Shown piece after piece: positions 54,694 through 63,129 of a stretch of DNA of 64,000 nucleotides. Under the pieces are notes generated by a model. That model was given only the letters and a program-made list of their open reading frames with translations, was not told where the DNA came from and did not search any database. The stretch's first letter is position 1. The number at the start of each line of letters is the position of its first letter. The position numbers and the translations under genes were made by a program. The stretch lies in the NCBI GenBank assembly GCA_026388315.1, contig JAPLKA010000110.1:62001-126000 (forward strand). Direction: 5' to 3'. This DNA comes from Pseudomonadota bacterium (lineage in GTDB: Bacteria; Desulfobacterota; Syntrophorhabdia; Syntrophorhabdales; Syntrophorhabdaceae).

Positions 54694-55080
54694 TTAACAG
54701 ATGATGTTGAGGTTGGACAGGTAGATAAGAGTGGTCGGGCCTCTGGCAAGCAGCCAATAGAATACATGGCCCTTTATTTCAGGAGCATTGTGTGTAGTAT
54801 CTGTATCTTCATAAGGTATTGGCGAATCCGTTGTACTTGTTGTTATATTTCTGAATAAAAACAAGGGATCGCCGGGTACTCCCTGTTTCAACTCACATGT
54901 ACAGGCCTTGGACTCTGCAGAACAGCAACCCGACTTGCCAGTCATATTTTGGCTTTTGGACGACATCGGGCATGATGTTTCTGCGAACAAAGCAGTAGCA
55001 GCCATCGTTTGAGTCATAAATAGGCAGATAATGAAAATCGCACAGCACATGAAGCGGAATAGTTTTGATGAGGTCTTCAT
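54694..55080 (-). CDS. Secreted Cys-rich small protein
   Basis: 128 residues, unrecognised. A signal peptide (about residues 1-33), then TSCPMSSKSQNMTGKSGCCS and KACTCELKQG, a metal-binding-like Cys/Met cluster, a Ser/Thr-rich linker and a second hydrophobic segment near the C-terminus. It is 109 bp upstream of the DUF2318 gene and may be the first gene of the metal operon. Confidence 0.7.
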   Translation of the reverse strand: MKTSSKLFRFMCCAIFIICLFMTQTMAATALFAETSCPMSSKSQNMTGKSGCCSAESKACTCELKQGVPGDPLFLFRNITTSTTDSPIPYEDTDTTHNAPEIKGHVFYWLLARGPTTLIYLSNLNIIC

Positions 55081-55216
55081 ATCATAGTACCCATATAGGA
55101 ATTGTATAGTTTAAATAGTACTTAATTTTTTGTCAATACTTTTTTATAAAAAGATTAACTTGACATTTGCAAGAATAAAAGTATACCTTTCCCTACTAAA
55201 TTAGTAGGAGATAAAA

Positions 55217-55663
55217 ATGAAGATATCCACAAAAGGCAGGTACGGGTTACGGGCTATGATCGACCTTGCAGAATCCTCGAAAAACGGTGCGCCTGTTTAC
55301 TTATCGGATATCGCAAAGAGACAGGGCGTTTCGGAAAAATACCTGGAACACATTTTTGCGACCCTCCACAAGGCAGGCCTCGTGAAGGCACAACGGGGCA
55401 GAAATGGAGGATATGTCATCAACAGGGACCCGGATGGCATAACTTTGAACGAGATCATCACGGCACTGGAAGGGCCATGCAGCCTCGTTGACTGTGTTGA
55501 TGATGTCAAAGCCTGCCCGAAGGTCGAAACCTGTGTTACACGGGACATCTGGATGATACTGGGCAATAAGATTGAAGAGGTCCTGAACGGGTACACCCTC
55601 TCGTCTCTTGTGCGGATGCAGAGTGAAAAAAGCCGGATAAATACCCCCATGTACTATATCTGA
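55217..55663 (+). CDS. Rrf2-family transcriptional regulator (IscR/CymR-like)
   Basis: 148 residues. Winged helix start MKISTKGRYGLRAMIDLA; Cys in PCSLVDCVDD, KACPK and ETC may bind an Fe-S cluster as in IscR. It precedes the Sec-containing rhodanese-MoeB gene and is likely its regulator, or a regulator of sulfur genes nearby (inference). GGAGAT precedes ATG 55217. Confidence 0.9.
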   Translation: MKISTKGRYGLRAMIDLAESSKNGAPVYLSDIAKRQGVSEKYLEHIFATLHKAGLVKAQRGRNGGYVINRDPDGITLNEIITALEGPCSLVDCVDDVKACPKVETCVTRDIWMILGNKIEEVLNGYTLSSLVRMQSEKSRINTPMYYI

Positions 55664-55736
55664 GAGCTCCAGGGCTGGCTCTATCGCCAGGCATTTCAGC
55701 CGCCATTCATTAAAAAATGATAAGGAGATAAAGACT

Positions 55737-55874
55737 GTGTCAGCAGGGAAGAAATTTATTAACATTGAAATCAAGAAGGCATTTTCCCTTAATAAGGGCA
55801 AGAAGATAAATATTTTTTCGAGCATTTTTGCGCAGGTGGGAATATTTCATTTGAATGGAAACAGTAAAGGATAA
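55737..55874 (+). CDS. Possible 45-residue small protein
   Basis: GTG 55737 has AAGGAGA 10 nt upstream. The product (start MSAGKKFINIEIKKAF) is basic with no Cys. It ends 2 bp before the next ATG, which supports a real operon gene; otherwise it may be leader sequence. Confidence 0.4.
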   Translation: MSAGKKFINIEIKKAFSLNKGKKINIFSSIFAQVGIFHLNGNSKG

Positions 55875-55876
55875 AT

Positions 55877-56992
55877 ATGGACATGCATGATATAACAGCG
55901 CAGATAACTGTTGAAGAGGCAAAATGGCTTATAGATACCAACGACAAGACGCTTTTGGTGGATGTTCGCGAAGACAGGGAAATGGCCGTTGGATATATCA
56001 GGGATACCCGTTTTATCCTCGTCCACCTTCTCGGTGATGAGATCGAAAGGTTGTCTGTAGAAAAAGACTCTCCTGTAATCATTTATTGCAGTTCGGGTGG
56101 CAATTCTGCCCTCGCCGCTTTAATATTGAGGGATATTGGGTACAAGAATGCCTATTCTCTTGAAGGTGGTTTCAATGCCTGGATGGAGGCCGGATATGAA
56201 GTTGTTTCTCAAGGCCACTTGACCACTGATCAGCTTAGGCGCTACAGCAGGCATCTTCTCCTTAATGAGATCGGAGAAGAGGGTCAAGCAAGACTGCTCT
56301 TGTCTAAGGTCCTCATTGTAGGGGCGGGCGGGCTTGGGTCACCTGCGGGGCTATATCTTGCAGCCTGCGGGGTGGGCACGCTGGGCATTGCTGATTTTGA
56401 CAGGGTGGCTACGTCTAACCTGAACCGTCAGATATTTCACGGCACTCCGGATGTCAGGCGGTACAAGATAGATTCCGCCAAGGATGCAATAGAGAGGATT
56501 AACCCGGATGTCAGGGTTAATCTATACCGAGAACGTGTAACAGCCAGCAACGTAATGGGTATTATTGATGAATTTGATATTGTCATCGATGCCGCCGATA
56601 ACGTAGAGACAAAGTTTCTCCTCAACGATGCCTGCTTTTTTGCTGGGAAACCGTACATCTACGGTGGAGCAGTACAGTTTGACGGACAGATGGGGGTATT
56701 TCATCCGAAGAAAGAAGGCCCCTGCCTGCGGTGTATGTTTCCTAAGCCTCCGCCGCAAGAACAGGTGCCAACTTGAAGTCAGGCAGGTGTCCTGGGGGTC
56801 GTCCCGGGGTTGATTGGTGTTTTGCAGGCTACAGAAACGCTGAAACTCCTTATTGGAATCGGCAGATCCCCTGTGGGGAGATATTTTATCTATAATGCAT
56901 TTAAAGGGCAGTCCCATCAAATTGCGGTGGACAAGAATCCTGACTGCCCCCTGTGTAGTGAAAGACCAAGTATAGTAAGGTTGTGTGAATAA
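55877..56992 (+). CDS. Rhodanese-MoeB/ThiF fusion with predicted selenocysteine
   Basis: 371 codons from ATG 55877 to TAA 56990 with an in-frame TGA at residue 300 (56774). Residues 1-110 form a rhodanese domain with Cys71 in YCSSGGNS. From 115 it is an E1-like adenylyltransferase (VLIVGAGGLGSPAG, DFDRVATSNLNRQIF, first zinc pair CLRC). TGA 300 lies in EQVPT-U-SQAGVLG, where ThiF/MoeB proteins have the conserved Cys (VPSCAEAGVLG type). After it the frame carries VVPGLIGVLQATE and the second zinc pair CPLC, so full-length protein is needed for the zinc site. It would activate a ThiS/MoaD-type sulfur carrier, perhaps ThiS at 34.8 kb. Sec in place of this Cys would be unusual. Confidence 0.87.
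56789..56810 (+). promoter_or_regulatory. Predicted SECIS element in rhodanese-MoeB
   Basis: CCTGGG-GGTCGT-CCCGGG (56791-56808): a 6-bp stem with one G-U pair, extended by two more G-U pairs; loop begins GGTC 21-24 nt after TGA 56774. Confidence 0.78.
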
Positions 56993-57072
56993 ACATAGCA
57001 TGGTCGATTTCTGCAATTCCTGAATTACAGGCTCTGAACACTGAGCTTTATTCTTTTTAAGGAGGATTTGAA

Positions 57073-57522
57073 GTGGCAAATATTTCGTGCAGTTTACACC
57101 AGTGTCCGTTTACCCGCAAGGCATGCACAGATTGTTCTGTTTACCGGGGAAGACATCATTTTATCGCCTCTTTTAGACAGGGCGACGGGCATAACAACGG
57201 ACAAAAAGAACAACTGGCTGCGTATTTCCAGGCAGTGGAGAAACAACTGAACCCATGGGACGATAGTGAAAGTATTACAAAAGATGCGCCTACTATCAGG
57301 CTGGAGGTAGTTGATGCAGAAAGCAGTAAGGCCAGATATTGCGTGACCGATGAGGCTAAAACCTGGGATTGGGGTGATCCTGGAACGATGAGGATTATCG
57401 GCGACCGACAAGTGACAAGCTTTAAACACCTTATTGATATCCTTCGATACAAGGAGTCACAGGGAGATCAGGAAGTCAAGTTGTACGAATTTCCTCGTTT
57501 CATGTTCCTTGCCGGTGGGTAA
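57073..57522 (+). CDS. Hypothetical protein with N-terminal Cys cluster
   Basis: 149 residues from GTG 57073 (AAGGAGG upstream). The N-terminus SCSLHQCPFTRKACTDCSVY has four Cys (C-x4-C-x6-C-x2-C) that could bind a metal; the rest is mixed alpha/beta (TWDWGDPGTMRII). No family recognised. It is 80 bp after the rhodanese-MoeB gene and probably in the same operon. The 234 bp beyond it hold no clear gene. Confidence 0.72.
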   Translation: MANISCSLHQCPFTRKACTDCSVYRGRHHFIASFRQGDGHNNGQKEQLAAYFQAVEKQLNPWDDSESITKDAPTIRLEVVDAESSKARYCVTDEAKTWDWGDPGTMRIIGDRQVTSFKHLIDILRYKESQGDQEVKLYEFPRFMFLAGG

Positions 57523-57756
57523 AAAAATACAGACTTTTGCATAGGGTTGATTGTGTGTGGACTCTTGATTTTCCTGCAAAAGGAGGATTTTTATTTAGGA
57601 TTAATTGAGGGTAAATGCATTATTTGGGTTACCTTACATGTTCAAATAGCCAAAGAAGGAGGGATAAGTTTTTAGAAGATTGATGAAACAAAAACGTCCC
57701 TCAAAGAACTTGGTTTGGACGAAAAAGTGATAGCTGAATAGAGTGGGTGAGGGGTT

Positions 57757-60354
57757 CTAATCGTGGGATTCAGCCCAGCTTTTCCCCATCCCCAGAGAAA
57801 CCTTCAGAGGCACAGACAGCATGATCACATTTTCCATCTCGGTTTTCACGATGTCTTTAGCGATTTCTGCCTCTTCATCTTTTACCTCGAGAACCAGCTC
57901 ATCGTGAATTTGCATGATCAGCCTTGATGAAAGGCCTTTTTCCTTCATCTTTCTGTGGATATTTACCATGGCCATCTTGATAATATCCGCTGCAGTACCC
58001 TGAATAGGGGCGTTCATTGCCGCCCTTTCACCCAGTTGCCGGATTGTGTTGTCATGATTGTTGATCTCCGGTATATGCCTGATCCTGCCGAAAATTGTTT
58101 TCACGTATCCTGTTGAGCGGGCGATCTCCAGGACGCTTTCCATGTAGGCTTTAACGCCTTTATGCTTTATGAAATACGTGTCAATGTAATATTGAGCCTC
58201 TCTAAAAGAAACGCCGAGCTCCTTTGCAAGGCCATAACCGCTCATGCCGTATATGATGCCGAAATTTATTACCTTTGCGGTCCTCCGCATGTCCTGAGTT
58301 ACATTGTTCGCGTCTACTCCGAATACCTCCCGGGCAACTATTGTGTGAATATCTTCGCCCTTCATGAAAGAATCCACCAGAAGGGCATCCCCTGAGATGT
58401 GCGCAAGGACGCGGAGCTCTATCTGTGAATAGTCTGAGGAGAGCAGAAGAAAGCCATCCGCAGGGACAAACGCCTCCCGTATCTTTTTTCCTTCTTCGCC
58501 ACGAATGGGGATGTTCTGGAGATTAGGGTCGCTGCTGCTCAATCTCCCCGTGGCCACAACCATCTGGTTGAAGGATGCATGGATTCGCCCTGTATGGGGG
58601 TTGATGAGGTTTGGGAGCACATCGATATAGGTGCTTTTTAACTTGGTGAGCGTCCTGTAGGCAAGGATTTGCTGTGGAAGAGGATGGAATGCAGAGAGTG
58701 TTTCAAGCACTTCTGTATCTGTTGAGAAACCGGTCTTGGTTTTCTTGACTGTGGGGAGCTGCAATTTGTCGAAGAGGATATGTGACAATTGCTGAGGAGA
58801 ATTAATGTTAAAGAGTTCTCCCGCCAAAGAATGGATTTCCTTTATAATGGTATTGAGCCTCTTATCGAAGTCCCTTGAGAGGCCCATGAGGGCATGCCTG
58901 TCAACCTTTACACCGGTGTATTCGATATTTGCAAGGACCTCTATGAGGGGCATTTCGATATTGAAAAAGAGGTCTGTGAGTCCGAGTTTCTTCATTTTTT
59001 CAATCAGGAAATCCTTCAATTCAAAGAGCGAGGATGTGCTTTCAATGAGCTTATCCTTTAAATCAGAAGACGTTATCCCGACATCAAGAAATTCTTCCAA
59101 TATTGCATTGATACTGTAATCCTTTCGCAGGGGATTGATAAGATAGGTGGCGAGCATGGTGTCGAAGAACTGTGAGGAGTCGAGGGGTTGAACCCCTGAA
59201 CCCTGCTGTTTTAAAAGAAGGATTAAAAGCGGTTTGAGGTTGTGGGTGATGAGTTCGCCGGTATGAGTCATAACATGAAAAAGATCGTTTTCGCTCTGAG
59301 AGAAGAACACGCCATTGCCGTCGAAGGCTGCAAAACCCTCTAATTGCATCTCATAGGTGTTCTTCCCGAGAAACCTGGCAAATACTGCCACTTTTTCCAT
59401 ATTCAGACCGGAAAGTTCTACTTCGGGCCATCCTTTTATATTGGTTCTTGCGGTCTTTATTTCTCTGTAAAGGGCTGTAAATTCAAGGTCCATGAATATC
59501 TTACGGAGGGCCTCTGTATCGGGCTCTTTCTGCCTCAGGTTATCGATATGGATGTCTATCGGTACATCGAGTCTGATTGTGGCAAGTTCCCTACTCATAA
59601 GAACGAGGTCTTTGCCTTCTATAAGCTTATTTTTTACTGATGCCTTTTTAATCTCATCGATATGATTGTAAATCTCATCAATTGCCCCGAAGTTTACGAC
59701 AAGCTCTCTGGCGGTTTTGTCACCGATACCCGGGGCGCCCGGGATATTATCAGACGTATCACCGCATAAGGCTAAATAATCCGTTATAAGTGTTGGTTTT
59801 ACGCCGAACTTTTCGGCTACTTCTTTTTCGCCTATTAGGAGGTTCTTCATTTTATCAAAGACGAAGACCCTGTTAGAGACGAGCTGGGTCATATCTTTGT
59901 CGCTTGTAACGATATATATGGTTGTATCTTCTTTTTTTAATTTTTCTGTTATAGTGCCAATAATGTCATCCGCCTCAAAGCCTTCTTTCTCAAGGATCGG
60001 AAGCCCCATCGCCTGAAGGACCATCTTTACATAAGGAATCTGGGCAGACAGGTTATCCGGCATTGGTTGCCTTTGGGCCTTATACTCCTTGCAAATCTCC
60101 TCCCGGAACGATGGTGCCTTTGAGTCAAAAACAATTATCAGGATATCGGGCTTTTCCTCGTTCAGGAGTTTTTTGATCATACTAAGGAATGCATACGTAG
60201 CGTTCGTTGGAATACCCCTGGAGTTTGAGAGGTAGGGTGTTGCATAGAAAGCCCTGTATAGGTAAGAATGACCATCTACCAGAAAAACTCGTTCCGGAGC
60301 ATGGAGCATGGAGCGTGGAGCATTGAGTTGAGAATCTTTTAATTCATCATTCAT
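57757..60354 (-). CDS. polA: DNA polymerase I
   Basis: 865 residues. 5'-nuclease domain (FLVDGHSYLYRAFY; GDTSDNIPGAPGIG), a central exonuclease-like domain that lacks the DxE motif at its start and so is probably not proofreading, and a polymerase domain (SDYSQIELRVLAHIS, RRTAKVINFGIIYGMSGYGLA, QIHDELVLEV). The first 20 residues (ELKDSQLNAPRSMLHAPER) are partly encoded by ATGCTCC heptads (60296-60330); family members begin near FLVDGHS. Confidence 0.95.
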   Translation of the reverse strand: MNDELKDSQLNAPRSMLHAPERVFLVDGHSYLYRAFYATPYLSNSRGIPTNATYAFLSMIKKLLNEEKPDILIIVFDSKAPSFREEICKEYKAQRQPMPDNLSAQIPYVKMVLQAMGLPILEKEGFEADDIIGTITEKLKKEDTTIYIVTSDKDMTQLVSNRVFVFDKMKNLLIGEKEVAEKFGVKPTLITDYLALCGDTSDNIPGAPGIGDKTARELVVNFGAIDEIYNHIDEIKKASVKNKLIEGKDLVLMSRELATIRLDVPIDIHIDNLRQKEPDTEALRKIFMDLEFTALYREIKTARTNIKGWPEVELSGLNMEKVAVFARFLGKNTYEMQLEGFAAFDGNGVFFSQSENDLFHVMTHTGELITHNLKPLLILLLKQQGSGVQPLDSSQFFDTMLATYLINPLRKDYSINAILEEFLDVGITSSDLKDKLIESTSSLFELKDFLIEKMKKLGLTDLFFNIEMPLIEVLANIEYTGVKVDRHALMGLSRDFDKRLNTIIKEIHSLAGELFNINSPQQLSHILFDKLQLPTVKKTKTGFSTDTEVLETLSAFHPLPQQILAYRTLTKLKSTYIDVLPNLINPHTGRIHASFNQMVVATGRLSSSDPNLQNIPIRGEEGKKIREAFVPADGFLLLSSDYSQIELRVLAHISGDALLVDSFMKGEDIHTIVAREVFGVDANNVTQDMRRTAKVINFGIIYGMSGYGLAKELGVSFREAQYYIDTYFIKHKGVKAYMESVLEIARSTGYVKTIFGRIRHIPEINNHDNTIRQLGERAAMNAPIQGTAADIIKMAMVNIHRKMKEKGLSSRLIMQIHDELVLEVKDEEAEIAKDIVKTEMENVIMLSVPLKVSLGMGKSWAESHD
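60296..60330. repeat. ATGCTCC heptad tract at the polA 5' end
   Basis: On the minus strand ATGCTCC, ATGCTCC, ACGCTCC, ATGCTCC stand in tandem inside the N-terminal codons of polA. Confidence 0.8.
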
Positions 60355-60368
60355 AGTGTATAATCCTT

Positions 60369-60821
60369 TTACAACGGGAAATACGTTTTAATTTTAAAGA
60401 CCTTCTTTTCAGGAAACCTGTAAATTATTAATGAATATTTTTCTTCAAGCCCGGCAAGATACCCCTGAATGTCTTCCATGCTTCTCGCTGTTATGGTGAA
60501 CCAGAGGTTCAATTCGCCGTCCCTCTCGTAATTGTGGGTAACGCCGTTGTGCCTGTTCAGTTCATTAACAAAGGTCAGCATAATATCTTCGTCTACCTTT
60601 ACGCCACAGAGAGTGCTGACATATCTGAGTTTTTTCCGTTCAAGGATCGGCCCTATCCGGCGGATATACCCATCGTTTTTCAACCGCCTTACCCTTTCAA
60701 GGACCTCTTTTTCCTCAAGCTGAAGCGCCTTTCCAATCTCTGCGAAAGGTCTCCTGGCAAGAGGAAACTCTTCCTGAATGGTGTTTAGTATCTTTTTGTC
60801 TATTTCGTCCACGATAACCAC
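60369..60821 (-). CDS. Siroheme decarboxylase subunit (AhbA/AhbB, Lrp/AsnC-like)
   Basis: 150 residues with an AsnC-like HTH (FAEIGKALQLEEKEVLERVR) and the siroheme decarboxylase motif NGVTHNYERDGELNLWFTIT. The AhbA/B pair converts siroheme to didecarboxysiroheme in the alternative heme pathway of sulfate reducers and relatives. Only one subunit is here, so the partner must lie elsewhere. GTG start 60821, weak ribosome site. Confidence 0.85.
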   Translation of the reverse strand: MVIVDEIDKKILNTIQEEFPLARRPFAEIGKALQLEEKEVLERVRRLKNDGYIRRIGPILERKKLRYVSTLCGVKVDEDIMLTFVNELNRHNGVTHNYERDGELNLWFTITARSMEDIQGYLAGLEEKYSLIIYRFPEKKVFKIKTYFPL

Positions 60822-60980
60822 ATTATTATATCAGTAAAAAGTAAAAGGGGAAAGGTGAAAAAAGGAAGGCTGAAGGTAAGGAAGGCTGAAGACTGAAAGT
60901 AAAAGTGGAAGGAAAATAGACATAAAACTGCCGTTTAGTGCTATAATGCGACTATATCAAAAGAACTAAGGAGGAAGTAA

Positions 60981-61418
60981 TTGAAAACACAAAGATGGTA
61001 TGGGATAAAGAAAATGTTTTATGCTTTGTCTGTTTTTGCAATAATATTTGCATTTGTTTCCTGTAGTCAGAACGTTGCTTACCTCGATAAATTTGGGGAT
61101 GTGGATGTCTCAATGGGTAATTATGATGAGGCCATCAAAGACTATACAAAGGCGATCAATTACAAACCGACTGACCCTGACGGGTATATCGGCAGGGCTT
61201 ACGTGTATCAAAAGATGGGCAATCATGAACGTGCAATAGAAGATTATTCAAAGGCCATCGCGCTTGTGCCTTATGACTCAAATCTTTATTTAGCAAGGGG
61301 CTCTGCTTATGAACTACTGGGCAACAACGATCAGTCTATCAGAGACTACCAAAGGGCTGCAGCCCTTGGTAACGATAAAGCGCGGAGTTCCCTTATATCA
61401 AAAGGTATTGGATGGTAA
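60981..61418 (+). CDS. TPR-repeat lipoprotein
   Basis: 145 residues from TTG 60981 (AAGGAGG 7 nt upstream). Lipobox FVSC-S near residue 29. Three TPR units follow (MGNYDEAIKDYTKAINYKP, MGNHERAIEDYSKAIALVP, LGNNDQSIRDYQRAAALG). A scaffold for protein contacts at the membrane. Its TAA overlaps the next ATG. Confidence 0.85.
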   Translation: MKTQRWYGIKKMFYALSVFAIIFAFVSCSQNVAYLDKFGDVDVSMGNYDEAIKDYTKAINYKPTDPDGYIGRAYVYQKMGNHERAIEDYSKAIALVPYDSNLYLARGSAYELLGNNDQSIRDYQRAAALGNDKARSSLISKGIGW

Positions 61419-62296
61419 AAAACCATATTGACCTGCGGGGCTTTGGCATAATATTACTGCTAACGCTTCTCTGGGGTTTTAATTATCCTGCCATAAAAGT
61501 GTCAAATGTGGGATTTTCCCCGATATTTAATGCACTACTAAGATCGGTTGTCGCATCCGTTCTCGGGGTTGCCTATTGTATAAGCATAAAACAACCCCTC
61601 TTTCACAGGGATATTCGCTTTTTCCACGGTATTGTTGTAGGAATGCTCTTTGGTATAGAATTTGTCTGTATATACCTCGGGTTGCTCTATACCAATGCCT
61701 CCCGTGCCGCAATACTTGTCAATTTTTCACCCTTTGTTGTTGCAGTAGGTGCATATCTGTTCCTGAAAGAAAAACTGGGTATCACAAAAATATCGGGTTT
61801 GATTCTTGCTTTTTTTGGAGCTTACCTTGTTTTTGAGGGAAAACCTTCAACATGGAACATGTCCATGCTCACAGGCGATATTCTTGAGATCGTGGCCGCT
61901 TTCCTCTGGGGTGCTACTACAATATATATCAAGAAGTACCTTGCAGAAACGGTCCATCCCATTAATACCTTCCTCTATCAGCTTGTATTTTCAATCCCCA
62001 TTATATTTGTTTGTGCCTTGGTTATGGAGCCAAAATGGATACTTGATGTCAATGGTTCTGCCATTGCTGCACTTGCATACTCTTCCATTATTGTGGCCTT
62101 TGCCTCATACCTCGCATGGTTTAAGCTTATACACACCTATCCGGTATCCCAGCTTGCCGTCTTTACCTTCCTGACCCCTGTATTCGGTGTCGCCTTCGGA
62201 GCCATATTTTTGGGTGAACAGCTTACTAAAGGATTAATTTTTGGACTTGTCTTTGTAAGCGCAGGGATATATCTGACAAATTATAAAAAGGTCTGA
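61412..62296 (+). CDS. EamA/DMT family transporter
   Basis: 294 residues with ten membrane helices in two EamA repeats (LLWGFNYPAIKVS; FLWGATTIYIKKYL). A drug/metabolite permease of unknown substrate. It overlaps the TPR gene by 7 bp. Its stop TGA is the first bases of an inverted-repeat element. Confidence 0.9.
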   Translation: MVKNHIDLRGFGIILLLTLLWGFNYPAIKVSNVGFSPIFNALLRSVVASVLGVAYCISIKQPLFHRDIRFFHGIVVGMLFGIEFVCIYLGLLYTNASRAAILVNFSPFVVAVGAYLFLKEKLGITKISGLILAFFGAYLVFEGKPSTWNMSMLTGDILEIVAAFLWGATTIYIKKYLAETVHPINTFLYQLVFSIPIIFVCALVMEPKWILDVNGSAIAALAYSSIIVAFASYLAWFKLIHTYPVSQLAVFTFLTPVFGVAFGAIFLGEQLTKGLIFGLVFVSAGIYLTNYKKV

Positions 62297-62420
62297 TACC
62301 AAGTCGCCTTCATTCACTCATCTTTGTTATCTCCTCCTCGCACTCCTCGACGTACGTCTGTGTACGCCTGCGTCGGTTCGTCGTCGCTGCCTCGATGCGC
62401 TTTTGAATGCAACTTGGTAT
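62296..62420. mobile_element. 125-bp element with terminal inverted repeats
   Basis: Ends ATACCAAGTCGCCTTCA and TGAATGCAACTTGGTAT match in inverted orientation at 15 of 17 bases. The interior is non-coding, with CG-rich partial palindromes. It looks like a miniature repeat (MITE-like); no second copy lies in the window. Confidence 0.55.
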
Positions 62421-62477
62421 GACATAGTAATCAGTTATTAGACTGGAAAATGTCTCTTCCGTTCGCCAGCTCAGCAT

Positions 62478-62600
62478 AATCACAGTGGCGGATAATCCCT
62501 CAGAAGAAAGTTTTAAAAGTGAAATCGTGCGAAGCAGCGTCCGTATTAACTTTCCTGAGATTTTAACAATTGCAGCAACTGTTGCTGCAATTTCCTTGTA
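62478..62600 (-). pseudogene. ParB-like gene fragment (copy b)
   Basis: Minus-strand reading gives EIAATVAAIVKISGK, then LLRTISLLKLSSE, the HTH region of the ParB-like family also seen at 29604. No start or full domain remains. Confidence 0.6.
62568..62592. repeat. 25-bp palindrome in ParB-like remnant b
   Basis: Left arm AATTGCAGCAAC, centre T, right arm its exact complement; it codes for IAATVAAI on the minus strand. Confidence 0.9.
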
Positions 62601-62719
62601 TAGGTCCTCTGGCCTCCCTTTTGTCTGTCATCGAGAGGACTTTAGATCGTGGCAATCTCAAAGAATGGGATTCCCGGCGTCAGTGTTGACTTTCCGACGA
62701 TATTAAGAATCTCCGAAAA

Positions 62720-62850
62720 TGTTTCGGAGAGTTCCGGTTCCTCAAAAAAAAAGTTTTAAAAGTGAAAGCGTGCAAAACAGCGTAGGTATTAACTTTCCGA
62801 AGATTTTGACGATGACGGAAACAGTTTCCGTCATCGTCTCCGGCAGATCC
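62720..62850 (-). pseudogene. ParB-like gene fragment (copy c)
   Basis: Minus-strand reading gives EDLPETMTETVSVIVKIFGK, then LFCTLSLLKLFF. About 70% like copy b over the shared 60 bp; both are in the same orientation, 230 bp apart. Confidence 0.6.
62808..62838. repeat. 31-bp palindrome in ParB-like remnant c
   Basis: Left arm GACGATGACGGAAAC, centre A, right arm its exact complement; it codes for ETMTETVSVIV-type residues on the minus strand. Confidence 0.9.
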
Positions 62851-63129
62851 TCAATGTAATAAAAAGTGAATATTTCAAATTGCTATAGGGACGGCACGGG
62901 GACGTTCCTTAAAAAGTAAGAAACTGCTTGACGTTCCTCCTGGAAAAACAAAAGGGGTCTTGCAATGACACATTCGGATTGCCAATTTCGGATTCAGCTC
63001 TCCGCCCCTCCCCATCTTCCCATCCTCGTAACTTCGCAACTTCGACTTTTCAGCCTTCTTAACCTTCAGCCCTCGGCCTGCCTCTTTCACCTTTAACCAT
63101 TTGCCATTTTCTTGTCGCCTCTCACCTGC

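Noticed and set aside
56810-56992. A separate 60-residue gene
   Set aside because: It is in frame with the rhodanese-MoeB gene and contains the second zinc pair of that family; it is the C-terminus after the UGA codon.
57640-57740. Possible small gene with the ending TSLKELGLDEKVIAE
   Set aside because: No start codon with a ribosome site in this frame; only a remnant or chance.
62485-62706. Plus-strand ORF of 73 codons
   Set aside because: Antisense to ParB-like remnants b; no ribosome site or family features.
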